Positions 8,608 to 16,716 of a stretch of DNA of 64,000 nt are shown here, piece after piece. Position 1 is the stretch's first letter. Every line of letters begins with the position of its first letter. Both the position numbers and the translations under genes were made by a program. Where the stretch lies: assembly GCF_002904295.1 (NCBI RefSeq), contig NZ_PPHG01000067.1, positions 62,001 to 126,000 of the forward strand, in the 5' to 3' direction. The notes beneath the pieces were generated by a model that worked only from the letters and a program-made list of their open reading frames with translations, ran no database searches and was not told where the DNA came from. The stretch is from Amycolatopsis sp. CA-128772 (GTDB taxonomy: Bacteria; Actinomycetota; Actinomycetes; Mycobacteriales; Pseudonocardiaceae).

Positions 8608-8729
8608 CCTCGGAGAACCCCGGTACGCAGGCAGTTTCCACTCAGCAAGGTGCAGGTTGGTGCGTGCGGCACCACCGCGTGGGACAGGCGTCAGGCCCTG
8701 TCCGTCGGGGACCTACCAAGGAGGCAGGG

Positions 8730-9212
8730 ATGACCGGAGATCCCGGAGTGGACGCGTTGATCCGGCAGTGGGCCGCCGAGCGCGAGAGGACTCCCGAGGA
8801 GCAGGAGGTCGACCGCATCGCTTCCGCGTGGCTGGCCGACGCACCCGCGCAGGCGCCGGGCATTCCCGGCCAGCGCGCCCGGACCGGGCAGTCCCGGTTC
8901 GTCCCCGTCGAGTCGGCCGACCCCGGCTACCTCGCCGCGATGCGCAGCCGCCTGCCGGACGTGCCCGAAGAACTCCTCACCGCCGCCGCGGGCTGGTGGC
9001 AAATGGTCGGCGGCGTCGCCGAGGCCGAGGAGTGGTGGAACGCCGGCATCAGCCCGCTCGACCAGCGGGCCCTCGACTACCGGGCGGCGGGACTCGCGCC
9101 GTCCGACCTGAGCCGCCGGCTCGGGCCGATGACCGTTCTGCAGCACCTCCGCCGCGGCAGCGCCCCGGCTTGGTGCGTCGCGCGCCTCGCGCGACAGCAG
9201 AAGTCCGCCTGA
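8730..9212 (+). CDS. Conserved actinobacterial hypothetical protein (160 aa)
   Basis: Soluble protein with an acidic N-terminal helix (PGVDALIRQWAAERERTPEEQEVDRI), a Pro/Ala linker, and a C-terminal half rich in Trp and Arg (GWWQMVGGVAEAEEWWNAGI, then DYRAAGLAPSDLSRRLGPMTVLQHLRRG). The last segment reads like a small helix-turn-helix, which could bind nucleic acid. ATG 8730 follows AAGGAGG by 5 bp. No characterised family recognised. It is followed by a terminator-like hairpin and a lytic transglycosylase. Confidence 0.7.
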   Translation: MTGDPGVDALIRQWAAERERTPEEQEVDRIASAWLADAPAQAPGIPGQRARTGQSRFVPVESADPGYLAAMRSRLPDVPEELLTAAAGWWQMVGGVAEAEEWWNAGISPLDQRALDYRAAGLAPSDLSRRLGPMTVLQHLRRGSAPAWCVARLARQQKSA

Positions 9213-9252
9213 TTTCCACTCGGCCGGGTGACCCGGTGAGGTGAGACGATCG

Positions 9253-9289
9253 AACGGGCCCGCGTAACGCTAACCTGCGCGGGCTCGTT
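9253..9289 (+). terminator. Terminator-like stem-loop
   Basis: AACGGGCCCGCG (9253-9264) pairs with CGCGGGCTCGTT (9278-9289) across a 13-nt loop: 12 bp with one G-T wobble. It lies 40 bp after the preceding stop and 38 bp before the transglycosylase start. Confidence 0.5.
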
Positions 9290-9327
9290 GACAGATCGTC
9301 GACACCACGCTGGAGAACCGGAGTTTC

Positions 9328-10248
9328 GTGCGCACCAGGACCGGAAAGACCGAGGACGACCCGATCGGCGGCGACGCCGAGGAAGCCGCCCCCGCCGCAC
9401 CGGCACCGGCGCCGCGCTCCCCGGGCGTGGCCGTGCTCACCCGGCTGATCGTGGTCCTCGCCGTGCTGGCCGTGGCCGGCGGCGGGATCTGGCTCGTCAC
9501 CCGCGTGGCCACGCCGGAAGCGAGCCCGACGACCACCGAAATCCCCGCCCTCCAGGTGAAGGCGGCCGACGTCCGCCCGGGCTCGGTCGCCCCGGCCGGC
9601 GGCGCGGTGGCGGGCGGCGCCGAGCAGCAGACATCGCCGCAGCAGGCCCGCCCGGGCAGCACGGGCCCGGCCACGCTCACGCAGTGGGCGACCCAGGTCG
9701 CGGCGGCCACGGGCGTCCCGGCCCGGGCGCTGCAGGCGTACGGCAACGCGGAGCTGGCGATGCGCGCGGACCAGCCGTCCTGCAAGATCTCGTGGGCCAC
9801 ACTGGCGGGCATCGGCCGCATCGAGTCCAACCACGGCCAGTACGCGGGCGCGGTCCTCGGCGCCGACGGCCGCCCGTCGAAGCCGATCATCGGCGTCCCC
9901 CTGGACGGATCGGCGGGCGTCCAGGCGATCGGCGACACCGACGGCGGCCGTTACGACGGCGACCCGGGAGTCGACCGGGCGGTGGGCCCGATGCAGTTCA
10001 TCCCGGGCACGTGGCGCAAGTGGGCCTCGGACGGCAACGGCGACGGCCTCGGCGACCCGCAGCAGATCGACGACGCGGCCTTGGCGGCGGCGCGGTACCT
10101 GTGCGCGGGCGGGCGCGACATGGCCAGCCCGGGCGGGTGGTGGGCGGGGATCCTGTCGTACAACAACTCGACGGAGTACGCGCAGAAGGTGTTCGGCTTG
10201 GCGGATGGGTACGCGAAGGCGGCGCAGTCGGTGCGGAAGCAGGGCTGA
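9328..10248 (+). CDS. Membrane-anchored lytic murein transglycosylase (SLT fold)
   Basis: 306 residues. A cytoplasmic N-terminus is followed by one TM helix (~38-58, VLTRLIVVLAVLAVAGGGIW) and a Thr/Pro/Gln-rich linker. The catalytic SLT domain at ~115-300 has the catalytic Glu in IGRIESNHGQY, the AVGPMQFIPGTW block and the C-terminal ILSYNNSTEYAQKVFGLADGYA. It would cleave glycan strands to 1,6-anhydro-MurNAc outside the membrane. GTG start at 9328, with only a weak GGAG 15 bp upstream. Such enzymes act in wall turnover or spore/hyphal growth. Confidence 0.88.
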   Translation: MRTRTGKTEDDPIGGDAEEAAPAAPAPAPRSPGVAVLTRLIVVLAVLAVAGGGIWLVTRVATPEASPTTTEIPALQVKAADVRPGSVAPAGGAVAGGAEQQTSPQQARPGSTGPATLTQWATQVAAATGVPARALQAYGNAELAMRADQPSCKISWATLAGIGRIESNHGQYAGAVLGADGRPSKPIIGVPLDGSAGVQAIGDTDGGRYDGDPGVDRAVGPMQFIPGTWRKWASDGNGDGLGDPQQIDDAALAAARYLCAGGRDMASPGGWWAGILSYNNSTEYAQKVFGLADGYAKAAQSVRKQG

Positions 10249-10407
10249 GGGCCGGTTTCGGTTCTGCCCGCGGAAGGTTGTCAGGTCGGTCACCCACCCG
10301 GGTGGGTGATGCTGCGGTTGCTCGGGCTGCCGCGCCGTTGGGTTTCCGATGAGCCGGCGTCGCGGCCGCTGCGCTGGGCTGCGGACGCGGTCGCGGGTCG
10401 AATCCGG

Positions 10408-10497
10408 ACAGCTGCGCGCTGCCGAGCCGGGGTGAACAGCCGCGCTGCCGAACCCAGATGACAGCCGCGCGCTGCCGAACCCAGACGAACAGCCCGC
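10408..10497. repeat. Imperfect tandem ~26-bp repeats
   Basis: Copies of CAGC(Y)GCGCGCTGCCGA followed by RCCCAGAYGAA-type sequence occur three times, with a decayed fourth copy leading directly into the CCCGAG array. Confidence 0.6.
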
Positions 10498-10502
10498 ACA
10501 CT

Positions 10503-10567
<65 letters not shown>

Positions 10568-10812
10568 ACGCGCTCGGCCCACCCTGGCGACAACCCGGGA
10601 GCCGCCCAGGTGGCAGGGTCGCGGCCCGCCAACACAAACCCGCCCTCCCTGGGGGCTGCCCCCGCTTCCAGCGTATCGCCGCCCACCGACAGAACCGCCC
10701 GCAAAAGGCACCGAACCCCCGAGTTGTCCACAACCCCCCGAACCTGGGGACAACCCTGAGAGCCGGGCCACCCCGGCCCGCGGTCGGCCGTCGCCTCTCA
10801 GGTGCCCAGTGC

Positions 10813-10818
10813 TAGCGT
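10813..10818 (+). promoter_or_regulatory. -10 element (TAGCGT), probable leaderless start
   Basis: TAGCGT ends 6 bp before the GTG of the LprD-like gene and no Shine-Dalgarno site is present. This is the geometry expected for a leaderless transcript. Confidence 0.45.
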
Positions 10819-10824
10819 CGAAGC

Positions 10825-11238
10825 GTGCCAGCTTCCCCGCCACCGGCCGCCTCCCCGTGGGGACGGCGGATCGCGATCGTTGCGACCTGCCTGGTGAGCC
10901 TGCTCGTCTGCTGCGGGCTCGCCTGGTGGCAGTGGGACCGCTTCACCTCGGCGAACGGCACCTTCCAGAACCTCGGCTATGTCCTGCAGTGGCCGCTGTT
11001 CGGGCTCTTCCCCGCCTTCATGTTCTGGCGGATCCGCAAGCTCCGCCAGAAAGCCGAGGCCGAGCCCGGACCGCCCGCGACCCCCGTCGAGGTGCCCGCT
11101 CCCCGTCCGGACGCCGACCGGACGTACACCGACCGGACGTACACCGACCGGACGTACACCGACGAGGACGAGGAGCTGGCCGCGTACAACCGTTACCTGC
11201 GCGAGCTCAACGCCCGCGACCAGCAGGCCGCAGAGTGA
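10825..11238 (+). CDS. LprD-like small membrane protein
   Basis: 137 residues with two hydrophobic segments, ~14-36 (RRIAIVATCLVSLLVCCGLAW) and ~50-68 (LGYVLQWPLFGLFPAFMFW). The core WWQWDRF...GTFQNLGYVLQWPLFG resembles mycobacterial LprD (Rv1343c), which also sits next to a DUF3817 protein. The charged C-terminus contains three copies of DRTYT encoded by an exact 15-bp repeat, then DEDEELAAYNRYLRELNARD. Function unknown; probably inner-membrane and co-transcribed with the next gene (13 bp apart). Confidence 0.7.
   Translation: MPASPPPAASPWGRRIAIVATCLVSLLVCCGLAWWQWDRFTSANGTFQNLGYVLQWPLFGLFPAFMFWRIRKLRQKAEAEPGPPATPVEVPAPRPDADRTYTDRTYTDRTYTDEDEELAAYNRYLRELNARDQQAAE
11116..11160 (+). repeat. 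In-frame tandem repeat, 3 x 15 bp
   Basis: Three exact copies of GACCGGACGTACACC encode DRTYT x 3 in the LprD-like protein. The repeat keeps the frame, so copy number could change without breaking the gene. Confidence 0.95.
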
Positions 11239-11251
11239 GGACGACGACCCG

Positions 11252-11593
11252 ATGACCACCAGCACCGAAGGCGCCCGGACTGCGGTACCGCTCGCCGGCC
11301 CCCTCGTCCGGTTCCGCACCGCCGCCTACGTCACCGGTGTCGGCCTGCTCGGCCTGTGCTTCGTGATGGTGCTGCGGTACGGCTTCGACAACCCGACGCC
11401 GTCGGCCGTCTACTCGCCCATCCACGGCGTGCTGTACATGATCTACCTCGTGCTGACCATCGACCTGGCCATCAAGGCCCGCTGGTCGATCAAGGGCACC
11501 GTGCTGGTCCTGCTGGCCGGGTGCGTCCCGTTCGTCTCGTTCCTCGTCGAGCGCCGGGTGACGCACAAGGTCAAGGCCGGGCAGAAGCTGTAG
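11252..11593 (+). CDS. DUF3817 integral membrane protein
   Basis: 113 residues and three predicted TM helices: FRTAAYVTGVGLLGLCFVMV, then YSPIHGVLYMIYLVLTIDLA and GTVLVLLAGCVPFVSFLVER. The block PIHGVLYMIYL and the C-terminal FLVERRV are typical of DUF3817 proteins (mycobacterial Rv1342c type). It pairs with the LprD-like gene, as in mycobacteria. ATG 11252 was chosen after GAGGACGACGACCC. Its 3' end overlaps the convergent MFS gene by 23 bp. Confidence 0.8.
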   Translation: MTTSTEGARTAVPLAGPLVRFRTAAYVTGVGLLGLCFVMVLRYGFDNPTPSAVYSPIHGVLYMIYLVLTIDLAIKARWSIKGTVLVLLAGCVPFVSFLVERRVTHKVKAGQKL

Positions 11594-13004
11594 CCCGGCG
11601 GAACGTCAGCGCCACCAGGACCGTGCCGGCCGCGATCACCGCGGCCGTCGCGAACGCCGACGTCATGCCGTCCACCACCAGCTGCGGTCCGGTGGTGCCC
11701 GCCGCGGCCGCCGAGCGGGTCGCCGAGCCGAACACCGTTACCAGGACGGCCAGCCCCAGCGTGCTGCCGACCTGCTGCATCGTCTGCAGCACGCCGCCCG
11801 CGGCGCCGGCGTCCTCGGCCGGCACGGTGGCCATGATGATCACGTTCAGCGGCGCGAACGCCAGCCCGCCGCCCAGGCCCATCAGCAGCAGCGGCCCGAG
11901 CAACGCCGGGAAGTACGTGCTGTCGGTGGTGAGCAGCGCGAGCCAGCCGACGCCCGCCACCATCAGCAGCGAGCCGGTCAGGGCCAGTGGCTTCGGGCCG
12001 TAGCGGGGGAGCAGCCGCGGCACCAGGCGGCTCATCGTGAAGATCAGCGCCGCCATCGGGAGGAAGGCGAACCCGGTGGCCAGCGCGGCGAAGTGCCGGA
12101 TGTCCTGCATGAACTGGGTCAGGAAGAAGAACATCGACATCATCGCCATCGGCGCGAGGAAGAAGTTGACGTAGGCCGCGCTGCGGTTGCGTTCGGCGAA
12201 CAGCCGCAGCGGGACCAGCGGCAGCGCGGTGCGGGCCTCGAGGACGACGAACCCGGCGAGCAGCGCCACACCGGCGGCCAGGGAGCCGAGCGTCACCGCG
12301 TTGCCCCAGCCGTCGGAGGCCGCGTGGGTGAAGGCGAACACGAGCGCGCCGACGCCGAGGGTGCCGGTGACCGCGCCGGGCAGGTCCAGGTGCGCCCGGC
12401 GGCGTTCGGGCTCGGCCACGAACCGCGGGGCGAGCAGCGCGATCGCCAGCCCGAACGGGACGTTGATGAACAGCGCGGCGCGCCACGAGAACCACTCGGT
12501 GAGCAGGCCGCCGACGATCAAGCCGATCGCGAAGCCACCGCTGGACATCGCGGAGAACAGGGCCAGCGCGCGGACGCGGGCCTTGGGCTCGGTGAACGTC
12601 GTGGTCACCAGGGCCAGGGTGCTCGGCCCGGCCATCGCGGCGCCGACGCCCTGCAGGGCGCGGGCGGCGATCAGCAGCGCGGCGGAGCCGGCGAGGCCAC
12701 CGGCCAGCGAGGCGAGGGTGAACACGACGATGCCCGCGACGAACATCCGCCGCCGGCCGAACAGGTCGCCCGCGCGGCCGCCGAGCAGCAGCAGGCCGCC
12801 GAAGACCAGGCTGTAGGCCGTCATCACCCAGGACAGGCCGGTGGCGGAGAACCCCAGGTCGGACTGGATGCGCGGGAGCGCGACGTTCATCACCGTCGCG
12901 TCGAGGACGAGCATGAGCTGGCAGGTGAGGATGATCGCGAGGACCAGCCCGCCGCGCCGCGGGCCCGCGGCCACGGGCGCGGGGTGGAGCGTCTGCTGAG
13001 ACAA
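11571..13004 (-). CDS. MFS drug/H+ antiporter, DHA2 (14-TM) type
   Basis: 477 residues with about 14 hydrophobic spans. Family marks are LDATVMNVALPRIQSDLG (motif D1), GGRAGDLFGRRRMF (motif A) and ARALQGVGAAMAGPSTLALV (motif B/C region). It exports hydrophobic drugs or metabolites using the proton gradient. I place the start at TTG 13004 because GGGGGAG ends 6 bp upstream; longer frames run through the operators. It is divergent from a TetR gene, with three identical-type operators between them, so it is an inducible exporter. Confidence 0.88.
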   Translation of the reverse strand: MSQQTLHPAPVAAGPRRGGLVLAIILTCQLMLVLDATVMNVALPRIQSDLGFSATGLSWVMTAYSLVFGGLLLLGGRAGDLFGRRRMFVAGIVVFTLASLAGGLAGSAALLIAARALQGVGAAMAGPSTLALVTTTFTEPKARVRALALFSAMSSGGFAIGLIVGGLLTEWFSWRAALFINVPFGLAIALLAPRFVAEPERRRAHLDLPGAVTGTLGVGALVFAFTHAASDGWGNAVTLGSLAAGVALLAGFVVLEARTALPLVPLRLFAERNRSAAYVNFFLAPMAMMSMFFFLTQFMQDIRHFAALATGFAFLPMAALIFTMSRLVPRLLPRYGPKPLALTGSLLMVAGVGWLALLTTDSTYFPALLGPLLLMGLGGGLAFAPLNVIIMATVPAEDAGAAGGVLQTMQQVGSTLGLAVLVTVFGSATRSAAAAGTTGPQLVVDGMTSAFATAAVIAAGTVLVALTFRRATASARP

Positions 13005-13036
13005 GGGATACTCCCCCAAGGAGCACGAAGAGAAGC

Positions 13037-13049
13037 GGAGAGTTTCTCC
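13037..13049. promoter_or_regulatory. TetR operator O1 (GGAGAnnnTCTCC)
   Basis: GGAGA-GTT-TCTCC, 33 bp upstream of the exporter start. First of three copies sharing the same 5-bp arms and 3-bp spacer. Confidence 0.75.
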
Positions 13050-13071
13050 ACTTGGTACGACGCGATAATAT

Positions 13072-13084
13072 GGAGAGCGTCTCC
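13072..13084. promoter_or_regulatory. TetR operator O2 (GGAGAnnnTCTCC)
   Basis: GGAGA-GCG-TCTCC, centred 35 bp from O1. It directly follows an AT-rich GATAATAT stretch (13064-13071) that can serve as a -10 element. Confidence 0.75.
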
Positions 13085-13102
13085 GGATGCGCAAGGGGAT
13101 TC

Positions 13103-13115
13103 GGAGAATCTCTCC
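13103..13115. promoter_or_regulatory. TetR operator O3 (GGAGAnnnTCTCC)
   Basis: GGAGA-ATC-TCTCC, centred 31 bp from O2 and ending 23 bp before the TetR ATG. Confidence 0.75.
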
Positions 13116-13138
13116 GGTTAGGTGGCGAGGAGGCCGGG

Positions 13139-13693
13139 ATGCCGGATGCGGAGCGTCCGATGCGGGCGGACGCGAGGCGCAACTACGAGCGCATCGTCGC
13201 GACGGCGAGGGAGCTCTTCACCACGGGCGGCGCCGACGTCCCGCTCGACGACATCGCCAAGAAGGCGGGTGTCGGAGCCGGCACGCTCTACCGGCACTTT
13301 CCGACGCGGGAGAAGCTGTTCGAAGCGGTCTACCGCGAAGAGATCGCGGTGCTCGCCGACCGTGCGTTCGTCCTGCACGACGAGCTGGCGCCGTGGGCGG
13401 CCCTGGAAACCTGGCTGGGGGAGCAGGTCACCTGGGTCGTGGAGCGGTACAAGCTGGCGATGCTGCTCAAGGAGTCGATCGACTCCGGCTCGGAGACCTT
13501 CCAGTACTGCCAGAAGCGGCTGCGCGAGGCGGTCGGGGTGCTCGTCGAGGGAGCGGCGGGGCTGATCCGGCCGGACATCTCGGCGCCCGACGTGCTCCGG
13601 CTCGGGCACGGGGCCGGGATGGCGGTGCGCAACTGCACCCCCGAAGAGGGCAAGCGGGTGCTGACCGTGATCCTGGCCGGCCTGCGCGCGTGA
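13139..13693 (+). CDS. TetR-family repressor of the adjacent exporter
   Basis: 184 residues. TetR HTH at ~10-58: YERIVATARELFTTGGADVP, then LDDIAKKAGVGAGTLYRHFPTREKLFEAVYR, close to the common actinomycete TetR consensus. The C-terminal domain follows the SbtR-like pattern (LLKESIDSGSETF...VRNCTPEEGKRVLTVILAGLR). ATG 13139 is preceded by GAGGAGG. It presumably binds the three GGAGAnnnTCTCC sites and represses both itself and the MFS gene. Ligand unknown. Confidence 0.88.
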   Translation: MPDAERPMRADARRNYERIVATARELFTTGGADVPLDDIAKKAGVGAGTLYRHFPTREKLFEAVYREEIAVLADRAFVLHDELAPWAALETWLGEQVTWVVERYKLAMLLKESIDSGSETFQYCQKRLREAVGVLVEGAAGLIRPDISAPDVLRLGHGAGMAVRNCTPEEGKRVLTVILAGLRA

Positions 13694-13711
13694 CGCAGGC
13701 CGGCCGGCCCC

Positions 13712-15301
13712 TCAGCTCCCGATGCCGGTCATCGACCGGACCTCCATCTCGGCCTGCTTCTCCGGGTCCGCCTTCGGCCGGCCGACCAGCGTCCCGACGA
13801 AGCCGCACAGGAACGAGAACGGGATCGACACCAGGCCCGGGTTCTTCAGCGGGAACCAGGCGAAGTCGACGCCCTTGAAGATCGCGTCGGGGGCGCCCGA
13901 GACGACCGGCGAGAAGAGCACGAGCAGCAGGCACGCGATCAGGCCGCCGTAGATGCCCCACAGCGTGCCGGTGGTGTTGAACCGCTTCCAGAACAGCGAG
14001 TACAGCAGCGTCGACAGGTTCGCCGACGCCGCGACCGCGAAGGCCAGCGCCACCAGGAACGCGATGTTCTGCCCGTTCGCGAGCACGCCGCCCGCGATGG
14101 CCAGTACCCCGACCGCGATCGCCGTCAGCCGCGCCATCCGGACCTCGTCGGCCGGGTCGGCCTTGCCGCGCTTGAAGATGTTGGCGTAGACGTCGTGGGC
14201 GAACGAGGCCGACGCGGTGATCGTCAGCCCGGCCACCACCGCGAGGATCGTCGCGAACGCCACCGCGGCGATGACGCCCAGCAGCAGCGTCCCGCCCACG
14301 TGCAGGGCCAGCAGCGGCGCCGCGGAGTTCTCGCCGCCCGGCGCGCTCTTGATTTCGTCCGCGCCGACCAGCGCGGCCGCGCCGAAGCCGATCACCAGCG
14401 TGCACAGGTAGAACACGAACATGCACGCCGTCGCCCAGACGACCGAACGACGGGCCTCGCGCGAGTTCGGCACCGTGTAGAAGCGCATCAGCACGTGCGG
14501 CAGCGCCGCCGCGCCGAGCACCAGGGCCAGCGACAGGGACACGAAGTCGAGCTTGGTCGTGTCGTTCTTGCCGTACGAGCCGCCCGGTTCGAGGAGCCTG
14601 TCGCCGAGCGGGCTGTTCTGCGCCGCGGAGGAAAGCAGGTCGGAGAAGGAAAAGCCGAACTTGCCGAACAGGAACACCGTGAGCAGGGCGCCGCACAGCA
14701 GCAGGATGGCCGCCTTGATGATCTGCACCCACGTGGTGCCCTTCATCCCGCCGACCAGCACGTACAGCACCATGACCAGCCCGACGACGCCGATCACCAG
14801 CGCCTGGCCGAGCCGGGTGTGGACGTTCAGCAGCAGCGCGACCAGGCCGCCGGCACCCGCCATCTGCGCCAGCATGTAGAAGAAGGACACCACCAGCGTC
14901 GACGTCGCCGCCGCCGCGCGGACCGGGCGCTGCTTCATCCGGAAGCTGAGCACGTCGCCCATCGTGAACCGGCCGGTGTTGCGCAGCAGCTCGGCGATCA
15001 GCAGCAGGTCGACCAGCCAGGCGACGAGGAACCCGATGGAGTAGAGGAATCCGTCGTAGCCGTGGATCGCGATGGCGCCGGCGATGCCGAGGAAGGACGC
15101 CGCCGACAGGAAGTCGCCGGAAAGGGCGATGCCGTTCTGGCGGCCGGTGAACGCGCTGCCCGCGGCGTAGTAGTCCGCCGTCGAGGAGTTCCGGGCGCCG
15201 GCCCGGTAGACGACGTACAGCGTGATCGCGACGAACAGGGCGAACACGGCCGTGTTGACGATCGGGTCGCTGGCGGGCACGCCCGCGGCGAGGGCGGTCA
15301 C
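13712..15301 (-). CDS. Solute:sodium symporter, ActP-like (acetate/monocarboxylate)
   Basis: 529 residues, ~13 TM helices. SSS-family marks: the start of the core at YRAGARNSSTADYYAAGSAF, SGDFLSAASFLGIAGAIA, GRFTMGDVLSFR and QIIKAAILLLCGALLTVFLF. The best-known relatives (ActP, MctC) take up acetate, propionate or pyruvate with Na+ or H+. GTG start at 15301 overlaps the DUF485 stop (GTGA). The partnered DUF485 protein is the usual companion of ActP-type carriers. Confidence 0.87.
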   Translation of the reverse strand: MTALAAGVPASDPIVNTAVFALFVAITLYVVYRAGARNSSTADYYAAGSAFTGRQNGIALSGDFLSAASFLGIAGAIAIHGYDGFLYSIGFLVAWLVDLLLIAELLRNTGRFTMGDVLSFRMKQRPVRAAAATSTLVVSFFYMLAQMAGAGGLVALLLNVHTRLGQALVIGVVGLVMVLYVLVGGMKGTTWVQIIKAAILLLCGALLTVFLFGKFGFSFSDLLSSAAQNSPLGDRLLEPGGSYGKNDTTKLDFVSLSLALVLGAAALPHVLMRFYTVPNSREARRSVVWATACMFVFYLCTLVIGFGAAALVGADEIKSAPGGENSAAPLLALHVGGTLLLGVIAAVAFATILAVVAGLTITASASFAHDVYANIFKRGKADPADEVRMARLTAIAVGVLAIAGGVLANGQNIAFLVALAFAVAASANLSTLLYSLFWKRFNTTGTLWGIYGGLIACLLLVLFSPVVSGAPDAIFKGVDFAWFPLKNPGLVSIPFSFLCGFVGTLVGRPKADPEKQAEMEVRSMTGIGS

Positions 15302-15729
15302 CGGCGCGTCCCTTCGGGCAGTCCCGCGCGGGCGCGCAGCTCGGCGACGCGCGGGTCGAGCCGGCGGCGCGCGTAGCGCAGGTAAAGCCAGGTGACCAGC
15401 GCGGTGCTGGCGAACTGGCCGATGCCGAGCGCGATGCCGACGTTGACCTGGCCGAACACCTTGCGGCTCATGAAGTCGTGCGCGTACGCGGCCAGCAGCA
15501 CGTACGTCATGTACCAGGCGAAGAAGGCGAAGCTCATCGGGAAGACGAAGCCGCGGAACCGGCGGCGCAGCGAGACGAACTCGGGGCTGGCCTGGATCGC
15601 GGCGTAGTCGGGGCCGGTGCGGGCGGCCGTCCGGTGGGGCGCGGCCGGCCCGTCACCGGTGAACAAGACCGGCAGCACACCGGTTTCCTCGAGGGCGTTG
15701 CCCGGTGAGGGCCGCGCTGCGTCGTACAT
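15298..15729 (-). CDS. DUF485 membrane protein, symporter partner
   Basis: 143 residues. After a Pro/Thr-rich N-terminus there are two TM helices (FRGFVFPMSFAFFAWYMTYV and IALGIGQFASTALVTWLYLR), then a basic C-terminus with YARRRLDPRVAELRA, all typical of DUF485. Always found upstream of ActP-like symporters and thought to help their assembly or activity. ATG 15729 has a GGAGG site 6 bp upstream. Translationally coupled to the symporter. Confidence 0.88.
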   Translation of the reverse strand: MYDAARPSPGNALEETGVLPVLFTGDGPAAPHRTAARTGPDYAAIQASPEFVSLRRRFRGFVFPMSFAFFAWYMTYVLLAAYAHDFMSRKVFGQVNVGIALGIGQFASTALVTWLYLRYARRRLDPRVAELRARAGLPEGTRR

Positions 15730-16716
15730 GGTGCCTCCGGCGGGGTGCCTCCGTGGCGGCGGGATCCGGGCGCCTGTGTGTGTGGCGCCCGGCCGCCCTT
15801 GCGGACTGCGAGGGCACATCGTAACTACGCCGTCCGGCCGATGCCGAAGGCGGCCGCACCGGCCGGTCGGCCGGCGCGGACGGTATTCGTTTTCCTGTCG
15901 AACATGTCGAATCCGCGCCGGTGACAAGGCTGCGGAGAGCACCGGGCAATGCAGAAAAGAATTGTGACGCCAGGTTGTTGCCGGTGCTATTCACTACGAC
16001 GAACGGGCTAACGGACGGCAAAGCCTCGGTAATCTGGTTACGGAATGTAGCGAAAAGCGGCATCACCTGCCGCCTGTCAGTGGTCCCGGACGGGCGTAGG
16101 GCGACGAAGATCCACTGGTCAGCGCGGTGTTCTGTCAGAAATCACCGGGTCGTGGCACGTCGGGACGCAACGCCACAACATCGGGCACACCTTGAGACTT
16201 GACCCACCCGTTGGTGGTACGGAGTGTAGATCGTCCGAGGGATGCTGCTACCCTGGATGGGCTAATCGGGTGACGGCCGGATGCTCCTGGTCTCCCCGTC
16301 CGGTAACCGGAATTCCCTCTTCGGGGGCGGTGAGGGGGAATGGCGTGGCCCGTGGCCGGTCGCGAAAGCCCTTTTCGCAGGTCAGCGGCCGAACGGGGAA
16401 GGAAATTGACCGTCCGGGCATCGGGGGTACGATTCTTTGGCCCAGCTGACCGCAGCGATCGATTGGCACCGATAAAGTTGATCTCGACCACCGTGCACAA
16501 CGCAAGTTGCGACATGCACGTGCAGAGTCCCGGGCACGGGACGGCGGGACGGTGCCTGCCCGGTGACGGGCGCGCGGACGGCCGGGCGGCCGGGGACGAG
16601 CGAGGGCGCCGGGAAAGCGGCCGGGCGGGGGCGGCACGGCCGTCCGGCGGCCCGCTGCGAGCCGGGACGCCGCGCCGTCGACGCGGATCCATGACGCCGG
16701 ACAGGGAGTCACTTAC
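15730..16716. other. Long non-coding region (987 bp) between divergent operons
   Basis: No credible gene on either strand: open frames lack ribosome binding sites and recognisable products. The central part (about 15890-16510) is clearly less GC-rich than the rest of the window. It must hold the promoters of the symporter operon (possible TACGAT -10 at 15818-15823, minus strand) and of the conservon. A GTAA-N5-TTAC inverted repeat lies near 16030. The conservon leader could exceed 400 nt. I see no tRNA cloverleaf. Confidence 0.5.

Larger units (their letters stand above)
8369..8729. other. Intergenic region (361 bp): terminator, UUCG hairpin, leader of next gene
   Basis: No gene seen. It holds the terminator at 8385-8411, a hairpin with TTCG tetraloop at 8592-8607, and a long 5' leader before the start at 8730. 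I could not match the leader to a riboswitch class by eye. Confidence 0.5.

Noticed and set aside
8412..8729. Riboswitch (for example c-di-AMP type) upstream of the wall-hydrolase region
   Set aside because: I looked for conserved core motifs but could not find them; only a simple UUCG hairpin is clear.
10721..10735. GTTGTCCACAAC as a DnaA box or origin
   Set aside because: Only one such box, no cluster of boxes, no dnaA/dnaN genes near. Single matches are expected by chance.
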